From: Multifurca ochricompacta
Lineage: Eukaryota; Basidiomycota; Agaricomycetes; Russulales; Russulaceae
Reading direction: 5' to 3'
Assembly (NCBI GenBank): GCA_022496185.1
Contig: WTXG01000007.1
Span: forward strand, 310,001 to 374,000
DNA: 64,000 nt
Part shown: piece by piece, positions 26,852 through 39,289 of the stretch
Position numbering within the stretch: position 1 is the stretch's first letter
Layout: each line of letters begins with the position of its first letter
Position numbers and translations under genes: made by a program
The notes under the pieces: generated by a model
The model's input: only the letters and a program-made list of their open reading frames with translations
The model's database searches: none
Told to the model about the DNA's origin: nothing

Positions 26852-28163
26852 ATGGCACCCCTTGCCGGTAGACCTCCCTTCGCTACGGACGAACCCGAAT
26901 CAGTTTTCGCAGAGTCCCAGCCCCAAGGTAGGTATAGACAACCCCCAAAGGATGATCCGAATTCTCGTACTTCTGCATACAATCAGTGAGCTCTTTTTCT
27001 TTTTTTGTTGCACTCCCAACTCATTCATACTCTCTCGCAGCTACGACGGGTACTTGAACAACGGTGCTGAGTCTGACAAAAATGTTGTCGAAATGGTGCT
27101 GATGGATGGAGTATAGATAATGACTCCAATAATGGGACCCAGAACAAGCATGGGGCGCTTGTGGCTGCCATTCAGCCGCTCCCACAACAAATGCCAGTAC
27201 CTCTCGCCGCTCCCAAGCCAGGTTATGCTGCTCCAATTGCTGCATTAGTCATGCCCCAGCCGACACTGTCTTCTAGTGCTTCACCCGAAATGTCTCAATT
27301 TCCCCCTGGTATCACCCCTTTGCTAATGCAGTCCGACCAGCATGGTGCCCCCCGTGTACCACCTGCGGTCGCTAGGCCGCGTCCTCCTCCAGTTGCCCCT
27401 ATCTCTGTCCCTAGTACTCCTCATCCGCTGCCGCCGACGATGACTCCCATTCTTCCGGTCTTTGCTCGGCCAGTGAAGCCCACTGAGACTTATGACGTCA
27501 AATGGGGACCAGAGCCAATATTACGTGGAAACTCAGAGGAGAAGCTGCTCCCTCGGCGTGGCGAGAAAGGCGACGACTTTTGGAGGCGCTTTAGTATGGT
27601 TGCCAGAGAAGAGAACAAGGTACCCTACTCTCAGAAGCAAAGGTGGGAGCTGCATATTAGTGTTTAGTTACCGTGTCAATAATGCTCTTTTACAGCGCCT
27701 GGCTTCGTAAAACTCAGGACGGTACGAGTCGCATGTCCCGTTGGCTTTGGGTCATTGGTCTCATCCTTCTCGCTGTAAGTTCGCGTTTACGATGGCGTTC
27801 GTCAAATCTGATGACACGACACAACGGCAGTGTGCTGGTCTTGGAATAGGGGTCGGCTGGTATATTTCTCACAAGTCACCCCCTCATCAAGACCCCACCG
27901 CGTTTGGCGGGGGTGCTAATTACGGCACTGGCGTCACGAATTCGCAACAAGTGGGGGGCAGCGGCACAGGCAGCCACATCTCGTCGCCGCATGTGACCCC
28001 TACGAACACTGTTGCTCGGCGAGCTGCTTTTCCTGACCCGTTGCCAACTGCCGCGCCAGGTACACCCGTCCACGTCGTACATATATCCCACCCTCATCGC
28101 CCCAAGCACGATCCTGCTCCCGCGCGTCATCAAAAGCGACACCTCAGACGCGCCTTTGTGTGA
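26852..28163 (+). CDS. Single-pass membrane protein, basidiomycete family of unknown function
   Basis: Starts MAPLAGRPPFATDE at 26852. Spliced coding continues through AYNHYDGYLNN, a 47-nt intron joining ...VVEM to NKHGALVAAI, a Pro-rich stretch with LAAPKPGYAAPIAAL, then FWRRFSMVAREENKVPYSQKQ, WLRKTQDG and a single hydrophobic helix SRWLWVIGLILLACAGLGIG across another intron, ending in a His/Pro-rich tail with stop at 28163. Phases agree at each junction I checked. With no signal peptide and a long Pro-rich N-terminal side it is likely a type II or tail-side membrane protein. I have seen the same layout in other mushroom-forming fungi but know no function. Confidence 0.78.
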
Positions 28164-28806
28164 TCGACTTATCTCAGTCATCTCGCGTGCACCTTTGCGG
28201 GACTGGTGTCTTGGTGTCTTAACCCGCTTCTCGTCCACTCGTTTTTTCGATACTGATCAACATACCCTTAGAATCACTTGCATTTCTTTTTTATTTAACT
28301 TTATGTCGGATACCCTTGTGAGCCCTCCATATAGGCATTAGCAATTTGGAATTTGGAAAGTATTCGACTCCCCGTCGTTTAGGGGGGTTGACAAGGCAAT
28401 CACAGTTTATCTTCTTAAGCTGGTGGAGACCTTATTCACATGGCCGTTGCTAATGCGCTCACATTCCTTGTACTTATTCATTCTGTGCTATGAATGCATC
28501 TTGAACATATGATGCAATGTGTTCTGCCCATTTAGAGAGCTCTCCTGGCATTAATCTACAGTTGATTAGGCATGTCAATAAGTTTCGAATGTTATACTGG
28601 TATACAGGTATGTGCAGAGGGAAAAGGATGTCTAGCCGTGGTCCGCGTACCCTCCCCCCCTCCCAAACGAAGAAAATGCAGACATGATGATGGGTCGTTA
28701 ACCACACACGCGAAGTCTAGAGAATATAGATATGTGCTAGAAAAGAATCCATGGAATGATTGAAGGAGTTGCTGTTATGGAATGATGTACATTGCGGGTT
28801 TGCACA
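28164..28806. other. Convergent intergenic region
   Basis: 643 nt between the membrane protein gene (+) and ULP2 (-). Only short chance frames are present. No repeats of note beyond short C-runs near 28655. Confidence 0.5.
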
Positions 28807-31800
28807 CTAGCCTCGTACCCGGGTGACTGGGCCTTTCTTCTTCGAATCAGCTGGCCCACTTTCCCCCCGTGGTCCTCTGGAAGATAGTGCCTTTTTCGGG
28901 GGTCCGAGTACCTCAATGTCGGAATCAGAATCGTGCCCAGCCTTCGTAGAGGCCGCTGGTGTTTGGTTCCCACTGGTCTGTTCCTGAGGTGCCTCACTGT
29001 CAGGTTGGTCTCTCGATGCTGAGTCCTGTTCGCTGCGCTGTCTCTTCCACTCTTTAGACATCGACTGGATACGAGCGCGCAATTCTTCGCGGTAGCTACC
29101 GACCGAAGCGCGGTCCCAATATTCATGAGTCGAGCGACCTTTCTGGAGTGACGAGCGCTATTAGGAAGGTAGAATGAGGCACAGAAGGTCGCAACACTGC
29201 GCCCGGACATACACTCCGAATGATTTCTGACGAAAGCTTTGGGTCTTTCATGAAAATCTTGGCGAAGTGCAACAGATATATACCGCAGTCACAGTAGTTG
29301 TTCTGATGGGGCACCTGGATGACTGCTGAACCTCGCGCAAATCCAATGGCAAACTGACAAACACCCACTATTGCATTCATGCCTTTGGGTTCGGTTAGGA
29401 CATCTTCCTCTAGCTGCTTCTTATCATGAGCCTCCATTAGAAGATACCTGCTAAGCCTCTTGACGGCCTGGGGGTGCTTTGACAACAGTGAATCAAAGGT
29501 GTAGATGTAAGTCTTTAGGTGCCTTGAAGTTCGTGAGCGGCAGACTAGTACTCGATGGAAGAAACCCTCACTCAGTAGCTTCCTCGGGCTCGCTGTTGGC
29601 GTTAACGATCGTTTCATCCTCTTCAATCTCTATTTCTGTCTGCGCGCTGTCGACAACAGACGAGGTTTGAGGAAAGGTGCCACTTCGTTCTCCGTGACTT
29701 TTTTTGCCATAGAAAGTTGTGACTGGAATACCCGATCTGAGGATGCTATTCTCTTCACACATACTCCCCGACACTGGATGGCACCCCCGTTCGATAATGT
29801 CGCCCTCAGGATCCGAGGACTCTGGCCGAGAGTGTGGTGAGCTTGGGGGATACAAAAGAGTTGGCGAAACCTGGCGGTCAACATCATTGCCAAGTGGAGA
29901 ATCTGTTCTGGCTACCCCAACGCATTGTCTATCAATTTGCTTCACTGATGAGTCCGCCAGTGTACCGCCAGATTCCACCATCCGCTCAACGTCGATCTCA
30001 TCCTTTTGATCGTCTGTTTTCGGGGACTCGAGGAGAATTAATTCAGAACGGGGGACGGAATTGACTTGACCATTTGGCGGTGGACCAGGATCAGGGGGAG
30101 GTGCGTGCTCTGGCGCAGGTTCCGGATGTTGGGCGTCCGAGGAATCGACAATGACCCCTAACCGACGTGTAGACCTTCGGGAGTAGGCGTCCGTCTTTTG
30201 AACTGGACGCGGTAAAAGCGTGTATTCCGGAAAGTAGATAATGGCAAGATACCAGTGCAAGCTACGGTCCTTTGAAAAACTTATCGTACTCATCTGTGTA
30301 ATATAACGTACTTTTCATTGATTGGAACAATGATGTATTTCTTCTGAAAGAGGTCAAATTTGGATGTCCACTTCCGGACACTATTATAACCTTCTTTGGG
30401 GCTGTGGAACGTGATATGCGTTAGAATATTTTAACAAGATAGCGCTTGACATACATTTTCGTAGACAGTTTCTTGTAGAAGAATGAACTGAATACATGAA
30501 CTTGACTGGCCAACTCTGGGTTACTCTCTTGGAGGTCGGCTAGCCATAGCCTACAGAATGTCAATGTCACGAACCCAATCCAACCCAAGCAGCCCAACTT
30601 ACTTGAGCCCGAACTCGATTAGCGTGTCGTTCAAAAATTCGCCCTGCTCCAAGCGGCTGACGTCACCGTTCGTGATATTCAGGGAGCCAGTGCCAGAGCG
30701 ATAGCCCAAAATGCTGAAATTTTTTCAACTAGGGAAAAGGTAGCATCGAGACAATAACGTACACCTCATCCGGGTCAGGCCTTGGGGAAAATCGCTTCGT
30801 TTCTACTCCAGACAGTCGTGCCGAGCGGCGGACAAAGAAATCAGTTGAAGTTGCATCGATGCGACTGCAAAGATGATCAGTCCAAAGATGATCAGAACAT
30901 GATGACAATCTCGAGCAGATGGCACTTACGACTTTAGCCGTGGTCGGAGCTTAGAAGGTGAATCAGAAATTTCTTTAGGAATGGCAAGAGGTAAAGGTTC
31001 TAGGTCGCTTTGCACAGACTGATCCTTGTTGGCACGCATAACAGCCTCCCATACGGCTTTTGCTGCTGATTCACTGATATCATGACGTTAACAGGCAGGG
31101 TGACCGAAGTGACGACACGGACCCTAATAATATTGACTTCTCTGCTCCCAGAACGAGGGCCCCTAGCAAGCTTTGGACAAGACGCATATAGGTGTCAGTG
31201 TCCCATTCACTTGCACATGTATCGAATTTAAACGTAAGAGGACAGTCGGTGTCAGGTGAACCTGTTTATATTGATACAGGAATGAGATAAGTCTCATGAA
31301 AGAAACAGACCCGTACCGAACTCGAATTCGTGAGATGTGAAATTTCGTGCAGTACCCATCTCAAATGAATTGATTTGGATGAGCGGCTCTGAAACCGTGC
31401 TTCTCTGCAGAAGCTTCAAAAACTGATATTGTCAGACGTAAGCAACGGACCTTTGTATCGACATATTTTACATGGCCCAGAGAACGTTTCTTTACTTGTA
31501 GCTCGAATAGAGTTGAGCTATTCGTGTCCTGCACTCTGAGGACTTCCGGCTCCCATATGAGGTTGAATCGACGTTCTGATGTTACCTCGTGAGGAGAGAT
31601 GACACCACCAATGGACCACTCTTTCAGAGGCAGATTACAGACGACACTTCTTTGAGCCCCCTTGCCTTTTTCAGGCCTGGAGCCAGAAATGAAACCCGAT
31701 GTTCTAGTGGCGCCTTGGTCAAGTCGCATAATGGGCAACGCCGGAACATTACGCTGAGGCTTGTGTCTCACTTGGTTACGGGACATAGGATCAGGGTACT

Positions 31801-32821
31801 AAAACTCACCTGTTTTGGCTTCATACCGTTCTTCCTACTCTGAGTTGGCCGGAGATTGAGGTGACGGACGCCAGGTGGTTCGAAGGCAGCCGCAAGCTTT
31901 CGAACTTTGCTGTTCTCAGATGACGCATCTACTTTCCCAGTTGGCGCATTTCGAGGAGAGATAGGACTGACATTTGTTGGCTGCACGCGATTGTCATCAC
32001 TACCAGGACGATAAATTATTTCTGGGCCGTCAGTCTGTTGTAATTGACTGCGCAAGCGCGCTGTGCTTTCACCGTCCTTTGGCGATCTATGAGTCCTTTC
32101 GAAGGTTGAACTGAGTTGATGTACCGGTGAAGGTTTACTCTGATCGAAAGTATATGAAGTTTCGGAGCTTATGAGGTCCATGGGATCAGGGGAGGAAGCC
32201 TTCAATGCAGTGGGTTTGGAACCATTGTTGTCCACGCCAGTTTCATCGCCCTCCTCGTCGATGACAATGGCATCGGTAGGGCAGATGGGGTGAAAAGACG
32301 GAGCCGCTTGAGGACTGCTGGGCAGTGAGCGACTTCCGGTTGCTCCAGAGAAATACTTTGATATTTTATCTTCCTTGTTATGAGTCAGCTTCGCACGTTT
32401 TAACACATGGGATGGAGAGGAGTCGACAGTCGGCAGTGGGCCAGTACTCGGATTCGAGTCCCCAACCCGGTGAACACGGCCGCCACGGCCGCTGGTCATG
32501 CGGCCGCTGTATGGATTCTTGGACTTAAGGGCCTAATACAGCCATAATCGTTCCTCCCACCTTGCTAAAGAGGGGGCTGGACGTACTTACTCGTCCGGGA
32601 GGCTGGATTGGTGTTGGCGCTTGCCGCCATCTGTCGGGAGGTGGATAGATCGATTATACGTACAGTTGATCAGGAGCTAGATGAGCGACGTACGGACTGG
32701 TTCTGCTTATCCCACCTGATGTGTCCCTAAAGCTGCGGCCACTACGGGTTGCTGGCCGTAGACCTGAAGCTTCAGTATGGAGATGGGCTATTTTTCCGTT
32801 GTCATCGCGAGTGATATTCAT
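28807..32821 (-). CDS. ULP2: SUMO-specific cysteine protease, Ulp2 (SENP6/7) type
   Basis: C48 peptidase that removes SUMO, preferring poly-SUMO chains. Start MNITRDDNGK at 32821; two short introns lead into TSGRGGRVHRVG and a long disordered N-terminal region. Catalytic elements: VPINE spliced to NLHWYLAIIYFPEY (His), then about 200 disordered residues rich in Pro, Glu and Ser, then TYIYTFDSLL (Asp) with SKHPQAVKRLSRYL, and VPHQNNYCDCGIYLLHF (oxyanion Gln and catalytic Cys). All four catalytic residues are present. The big insert between the His and Asp parts is the split seen in human SENP6/7. The C-terminal tail holds DSDIEVL, which resembles a SUMO-interaction motif. Identification secure; some internal exon ends not resolved. 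Confidence 0.9.
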
Positions 32822-32891
32822 AACAGTAGTCAGTGCGGTAAATAACTCAAGATCTAGAGTTGCTTGAAGTGGATGATGAAAGCAAAAGTGA

Positions 32892-33041
32892 AAGTGCGAG
32901 TGCGAGTACGAGTACGAGTACGAGAGTGGAGAGCACTCGGGTGATGGGATGGGTAGGTGAGTGGAGTGGTATAATATAATAATAATAATAATAATAATAA
33001 TGGGTCCACATACTTGTTTTATTTATTTATTTATTTATTTA
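32892..33041. repeat. Cluster of three microsatellites
   Basis: A GAGTRC repeat at about 32892-32927, (TAA)n at about 32972-33001 and (TTTA)n at about 33017-33041. They fill most of the 209-nt gap between the ULP2 start and the FOL3 stop, which must hold the ULP2 promoter; the TTTA array runs into the FOL3 3' coding end. Confidence 0.85.
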
Positions 33042-34558
33042 AAAACCGATAAAAATCAGCGACGAGATATAAACTTCCCGCTAAGCAAACTAATCCTTTT
33101 CCTCTTTGTCTTTCATAGGTCCACAGTAACGCGTTATCAACACTCAACCGCTCCCCTTCACCTGGTACCCATAATTTAATGTTCCCGTCTATGTTTTTGA
33201 TCGCCTCTCGTATCTCCGAGGAAGGTACCGGTTGTACCCAGGGCATGCCCTCTACTGGCGTAAATTCTATTGCGGCCGCGCTAACGCTAATTTCCATTTC
33301 CCTTGGTCGCTTGAACGATAAAAGTGGTGAGAGGGTCTGCAGGGGCATCTTTGGCGGCGAATGAGAGAGCGCCAGGATAAATGTCAGTTTTAGACCCTCC
33401 TGGTCACCTACAGCAGTGGATTCGACGAGGCGAGATAGTATGACGCAAGAACAGATGCAGAGGCAGGATTATGAGCCCCATCGACAAGCACAAGCATAGA
33501 TCGTTCAGGTCGTCTTTCTCGCTCAAAGGACGCAGTCTTGATAATGGTACGTGATGGAACGATAACCTTCCAGCCCACGACGTCGAGCGCACTCCGGCCG
33601 CGATTGTGCTCGGGGTGATCCTGCGCTGAAACGGAAGCCGGTGAATGCTGTAAGAATGTGTAAGGAGTGAGGATATGATGCTCGTCGCGACTCCTAAATT
33701 GTCCAATTGATGACGACCATGTAACGGAAGCTGCGCATAAATAGGAGATTGGAAGTATGGCAGGGATAATGAGACGGGTTGCACGGTAGCGTAATGAAAG
33801 CGTAAAGAGGACCTTGAGGTTGAGACGATGGATGGTGAAGGACCGTCCACGGCTTCGTCCCACGCCCGCATGGTGGCAGGCTCTGCGTATACAAGATCTG
33901 CGCCGACCTCCTCTATCACGGTCCTCGCAGAAACCAAAACCTCGTGGTGCTTCTGAGGACCGACAATGAATGGCCGTCCTTTCCTCGCGATACCTGCTTT
34001 CTGTGTAACAATTTTGCCAACAGTTTCACCGAGAAACCCTTGGTGATCCAAGTCAACGGCCGTGAGGGCAGATACAAGGATGCAATCATCGGAAATAGCA
34101 TTTGTAGCATCCGTGAGTCCTCCCATGCCAACTTCGAGAACGACGACGTCTACCTTGACCGACTCGAACAATGTAAGAGCTGTAGCAGTGAGGAGCTCGA
34201 AGCTGGTTGCTCCAGTATTCAACTTCGAATTAGTATCCTCGATCATTCGACGTGCGCCATTATACAAGTCAAGGGCTACGGGCTCGCCGTTTATTATGAT
34301 GCAATCCAAAACGGAGATAAGATGTGGGCTGTTGAACCTGCCGACCGTGAACCCACTGGCTTGTAAAATCGAAGCAACAAACGAGGACACACTGCCTTTC
34401 CCGTTGGTACCGGTGATGTGAACAGTCGGCAAGGTGTACCGCGGCAAATGCGAGAGTAAGACACTGATTCGCTCAAGCGAGAGGTCCATCATGATGTGCG
34501 GCGTGTAACCAAGATCCGTGCGAGTCTGATAAAAAAGAAAATTGCTGGCAAGAATCAA
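33031..34558 (-). CDS. FOL3: Dihydrofolate synthase (Fol3/FolC, Mur-ligase fold), reading frame apparently interrupted twice
   Basis: Joins glutamate to dihydropteroate in folate synthesis. N-terminal part is intact: MMDLSLERISVLLSHLP, the ATP loop HITGTNGKGSVSSF, GRFNSPHLISV, and VVVLEVGMGGLTDATN. The C-terminal domain is recognisable but spread over three frames: GVRSTSWAGRLSFHH (to about 33551), then MLVLVDGAHNPASASVLASYY (33496 to about 33440), then LVESTAVGDQ and LTFILALSHSPPK with GMPWVQPVP to the stop at 33031. Each step fits loss of one base. GT-AG introns of 53 nt could be drawn at both places, but they have weak donors, lack a branch-point match, and would remove conserved residues. 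The start may be 34558 or the internal ATG at 34489. Confidence 0.88.
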
Positions 34559-35082
34559 GCGCTGAGTCGGGAGCGTTCACCCCTGGCGGTTATCGACTCG
34601 CGGCCGCAGGCCATCATAATTGTACATTCAGCACGTCAACTTTGAGCATGTCGTCACGTCCTGTTTTGTTCATATACGAATGACTACGAATTCGAATCCA
34701 ATATAATAGTGTCGGTCGTGATACAAAGTAGTCTATAAAAAACAAGTCCAAAGTCCATTAACTCGGCCCAATCGATTACCAAAAAGCACTTTTATCTTTC
34801 ACCCAAATCCGCAAAGGCAGTCTGAACAAAATGGATGTAGGTGGGAAGAGCAGAGTGTCAAACAGAAAGGTGGTAGGCCGCAGCGATCATGAGTCCATGC
34901 ATAGACTGTGAATGGTGAGGATTGCAGTATTCAAATTGAATGGGTAGGGGATTAGGGATTAAGCCAGGTCAATCCAGAATGCGCATCATGTCGTGTAAAT
35001 CGTGATTGGACCCTCATGATGGCCCATAAGATAAAAAAAATCTCATCTGTTCCATAGGGAGAGATGTCGGCCCATTCAATGC
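34559..35082. other. Intergenic region FOL3 / KRE6-SKN1
   Basis: 524 nt, AT-rich, containing the FOL3 promoter and the 3' UTR of the glucan gene. No gene or repeat recognised. Confidence 0.5.
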
Positions 35083-37508
35083 TCAGCAGCCATCGAGTAA
35101 AGAGTTACGGGGGAATGAGTATCCTGCTTGGTTCCATGTTGTCAAGTTCGCATTGGTGTACGCGTTGATGTGGCTGCAGCAAGGGTGTGTAAGAGCCCGA
35201 TCATGGAAAAAATAAAATCTAATTTACTTGTTGATATAATCGGTCGTAGGGCGGTTTGGTGGGCTGCAGCCGATACCATTCGAGACGTCGCTTCGCTGGT
35301 AGACGCGGATGTAATCAATGTACATCTTGCTCGGGAATTGCATGTGCTGGAAGTCTTGTTTCTGGAAGGACGCTACAGCGAACGTCATTAGCAAATGACC
35401 CAAAATTGTCCTAGCCCAACTTACGAGCCATCCCCAGGTTGACAATGAGATACTGTATGACAGGATGAGCTTCATAACACGGCCTCGAACAATCGTAACA
35501 GCGTACCATTGGCTCTTCAGGGACAATCCGGCTACTTATGCCAGACCCAGAATCACCCGCCAGAGTTGCGGGAGTGGCCTTCCATGTTTGCTGACCCTCG
35601 CTGTACCACTGTACATAACCACTGCTACGATGACTAGGATCGGACCACCATTCATACGCATACGTTGCGAATCCCAAGCCGTTGTAATTCGCGGAATCTA
35701 TATCGGTCAGCCCTGAGATAGCTTGTTGAAACGGGCCGCCTTTATATGAATTGAATTGAGTTGTAGAGCCTTGAATTGGAGTGGACGAGCTGGAATTATC
35801 AAATTGATAATCGGTATTGAAGGGTGCGACTTGAAGGGACTGGGACACTTGGCCCTTGAATCTGCTGACGTCTATTTGGGCCTCGATTATGTCAATTTCT
35901 GGAGCGTTACGCCCTGTACTGGTGGAAGGACCAGGATGTTCGGATCCTGGGCAAGTGCAGGCCGAGAGACGCTGTCCTGGAAGATACGAAAGGCCCACTG
36001 CGGCCGCAGGCTGGCCATTGTTTGTTTGATTAGGATACGTACCCACGTCGCATGCTGCATAACTGTACGGCCACATCCCTGTCACAACGCAAAGGTTGAT
36101 TACAGTCGAGCTGCTATCAAGATAAAAAGTCCCGCCACGCACCTTCAGTGGTAGCGCCATAGCCTGCTCTTCCCTACGACGACTAAGGCATAATCATAGG
36201 ACTCACAAAAGTAGACTCACTAGATTACCCATGCTCCAAACAGCTGCGGGGGGTTAGCACACGGGGGTCATTCGAGAACAATCACATACCTGGCCAGAAA
36301 CCGGGAGTTTGAGTAGTACCTGGCAGGCTGACAGACACCTCGACATAACCAGTTGTGAAACAAAACTTGTTCCAAGATTGCAACATTCCTGACAACGCCA
36401 GTTGATAAAATACTCTGAGGAAACAAAAAGGGACACACACCACTCTGAAAGTTCAGATTGTGGTTGCTTTGTTCTGTCATAGTTATGACCAACTTGCCAT
36501 CTTGCGTCGTGATAGCCTAGCCAGTCTCCTTCTATACCAGTTCCGTCATGAACAACAAGACGCCGCTCACCTGTGGGTTATACCACTCCAAGTCACCTGT
36601 TGGCCTATCCACAGGTCGTCTGAATGAAGTGACGGTAATATAATAAAGAGGTGACCAACCAGTAGTGTAAGTCAACAGCCTCCCAAAAGGGATCATCTCC
36701 AGGCCAAAATGTTCGACCATCCGTGTTGAACTCGTCGCTGAAGACCAAATCCCAGGTTTTTCCATCACTAGCAACCTTGGTGTAAAATTGCTTGTCCGTG
36801 TCAGCATCTATGAGAGAGGGGAAGTTCGCCAAGTCAGGTATCTGGCCAGACGAGTTGCTCCCGCCGAAGTTGCTGCCAAGGGTGACGATTGGCGTTGTGT
36901 GGTAGAAGGAAATGATAGGATATCCAGCGAATAACGTCACAAGACCCGCAACGAGGAGGATAAGGACGGATACGTTTGCCCAACCTCGCGCCGAAAAAAA
37001 GGTAAAAGAACTATCCTGAGCCGCGTCAACACGAGGGTCGGGATTATGTAGAGCGTCGTCAAGGTCTGGATCCTTCGTATCCCACAAATACGCAGGGACA
37101 GTAGAACTATTAGCGGGAGGATTGGGCCTATCACCTGTGATAGAAGACCCCTCGGATGGAGGGGCGCTGAAACGGGAAGCGGTGTAAACACCATTGCCCA
37201 CAACTGCGGAAGCGTTGTGCTTGGTTACAATACAATACAGTCAGGCGAAAAAGGTTGGTATGGGTTGAGAGTGAAAGACGCACTGCGTAAGGACCATATC
37301 CAGCACCTATAGCACCGGTAGCTACGCCCTGTGCAAGATCATTTCTTGGGGGCATAGGAGCTACGACTGACGGGCCATTGGTGGGGGGTGCGCGGTTCGA
37401 TCGTGACGTGCGTCTTTGTTGGCCATAGGGGTGACTTTGAGGGCTTTGAGGAACTGCGTAATATCGAGAAGGGCTTGGAGAAGGTATACGTCTTGATGGA
37501 TGAGCCAT
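35083..37508 (-). CDS. KRE6/SKN1: Beta-1,6-glucan synthesis-associated protein Kre6/Skn1 (GH16-like)
   Basis: Type II Golgi/ER membrane protein required for wall beta-1,6-glucan. The N terminus is Pro/Ser-rich and cytosolic (from [10 protein letters not shown] at 37508), then a transmembrane helix [20 protein letters not shown]. The luminal GH16-type domain has [51 protein letters not shown], and the catalytic-type motif [10 protein letters not shown]. Later [20 protein letters not shown] and [11 protein letters not shown]. The C terminus ends [11 protein letters not shown] with TGA at 35083. Splice phases agree at the two 3' introns I traced (35526 to 35390). No sign of damage. Confidence 0.95.
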
Positions 37509-37732
37509 GATGGCAATGAGAAAGAAAAGGGATGGGCCAAAGGCGGCGGGGCGGCGGGTTAAGTTAATTGATTGATTGAAGAACAGAAGAAGAACAGAAC
37601 GAACTGGTCCTGCTACTGACCGACCACGTGCATAGAGCACACGAAACCATATCACGTGCACTTACACGCCACCACTTTGCACGCCACTCGCACGCGCACA
37701 CTTGTTGAGGCACAAGGGGGAAATCCCTATTT

Positions 37733-39289
37733 TTATTCTATCATGCTCATGCGGACAACATTTCCTCCTCCAGTGCTTCCATCGAATGTGAAAAAATTAG
37801 CTAGTGGTGCTTCTCGTACACCTAACGCCTTCAAATATCTTGTGCTAGCATCCCACCAACGACAGCACAAACGGGTGAAAACTCATGTATCGCAGTCGTA
37901 ATGGTGGTTCTGTTATATGAACATATAGTATACACTTTCAATTATTAAAATGGAACTATACGCACTCAACAAGCCCTCGAGGAATTGCGGGAAACACTTC
38001 CTTGTTGACCTCAGCTTTTGCGATAAGAGTGTTCGCTATGGTCTCAAGTTCGTCCGAGTATTTGGGGTCATCCGGGAGATGACCTTGGTAAATGTCTTGA
38101 AATTCCCATAAAGCTGTTCGTTCCCGTTGTCAGTCCCTAAGCAAATGAAAAACGCGCTGACTTTTACCTACCGAGAATAATGAATACAGCAGCTGGATTC
38201 AGGCTTTTAGTCTGACGACGTGATATGCTTGACCATCGATGCTCCAGGGCTTCACGTAGCGTGCTGTACGTGACCGTCACCTTGACGTCTTTCCCTCCAC
38301 CTCCACCTTCTTTACCTCCTGAGCGGTCGCTAGGACCCAGAAATGGTGCACAAAAAAAACCCCGCTTTCAACGTTTGCTTGTCACGTTCATATGAAGATA
38401 CGTACGAGGTGATATATTCGTGTTCCACCAGATCGCAGAATATGTAACCAAGAAGCCCATAAGTACCCCCCGCGTACATAGGCTTTCTCGATCTTCGGCA
38501 TGCTTCATTTGCGCGAATCTGAGTGCATCGTGTGACCTTCTGATATGACGAGGAATCGAGAATCAACCAACACTCACGAGGAAGTCCCGCCTAGAGTCTG
38601 TTATGCACACCAAGTCGACAATCTGTACCAACGCTTCAAATTCTTTCGGCTCCAGCACTGACGAAGACGTTATCGTCTCGACCGTTACAAGCGGATTGAG
38701 ACTCTCGATTCGGGATTTGGCTGCGTCGACGCGCTGTAAAAAAGGCACTTGTAAGCTCGGCAGTTCTGCAAGTCCGAGAGTTGAGGAGACACAAATAGCA
38801 ATTCGATCCGTTCGCCAAGGAATGGACTTGACTAACAAGAACGCACCTTCTTCCCAATGTCCTCGTCTCTGAAAAAAAAACCCACACCGAGGTCCTCTGC
38901 GGCAACATCCTCACAGTCCCAGATGATCAGCTTGCCAATACCGGCGAGCACAATATTTTTGATAGTCTCAGTCGCGACGCCGCGCAAATTAACTACGAGG
39001 ATTGTAGCATTTCTCATCCTGCCATGTACAATCAATCAGTTCTTCGTTTCCGTCGTATGACATTCATTCAAAAGCGGATACAAAACCACATCTAAAACCA
39101 GGGAATAAAAGGACGGACCTCTGCTGGGCTTCCAGGCCCCATAGGCGGATCTGACGGTCATATAGAGCTGCTTCATCTGAAAGACGAGGTCACCAAGTGT
39201 GGATCGCAAAGAGGACTGATGCAGGCTGCATCCAGACCTTCCGTGATTTCCACGGGTGCAGGTTTAAAACTTGGCTCATCTAGCGACAT
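37733..39289 (-). CDS. AOS1: SUMO-activating enzyme E1 small subunit Aos1, frame interrupted near the C terminus
   Basis: Forms the SUMO E1 with Uba2. Start MSLDEPSFKP at 39289, then YDRQIRLWGLEAQQR and NATILVVNLRGVATETIKN, KLIIWDCEDV, NEACRRSRKPMYAGGTYGLLGYIF. All are typical of Aos1. The last exon reads IHEFSPVCAVVGGMLAQDI and then meets TGA at 37831-37833. One frame over, the family C terminus continues without a break (KALGVREAPLANFFTFDG) to a stop at 37733. The conserved sequence here is AQDILKAL, so one T appears to be missing from a short T-run. See findings. Start follows the usual position; the first intron lies just after ITE. Confidence 0.92.

Noticed and set aside
27060..27150. 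Apparent frameshift in the small membrane protein gene.
   Set aside because: A 47-nt intron (GTGCTG...CCCAG) restores the frame and joins VVEM to NKHGAL.
33497..33551. 29-nt GT-AG intron in FOL3 as explanation of the first frame change.
   Set aside because: Far shorter than any other intron in the window and it would not explain the second frame change; kept only as an alternative.
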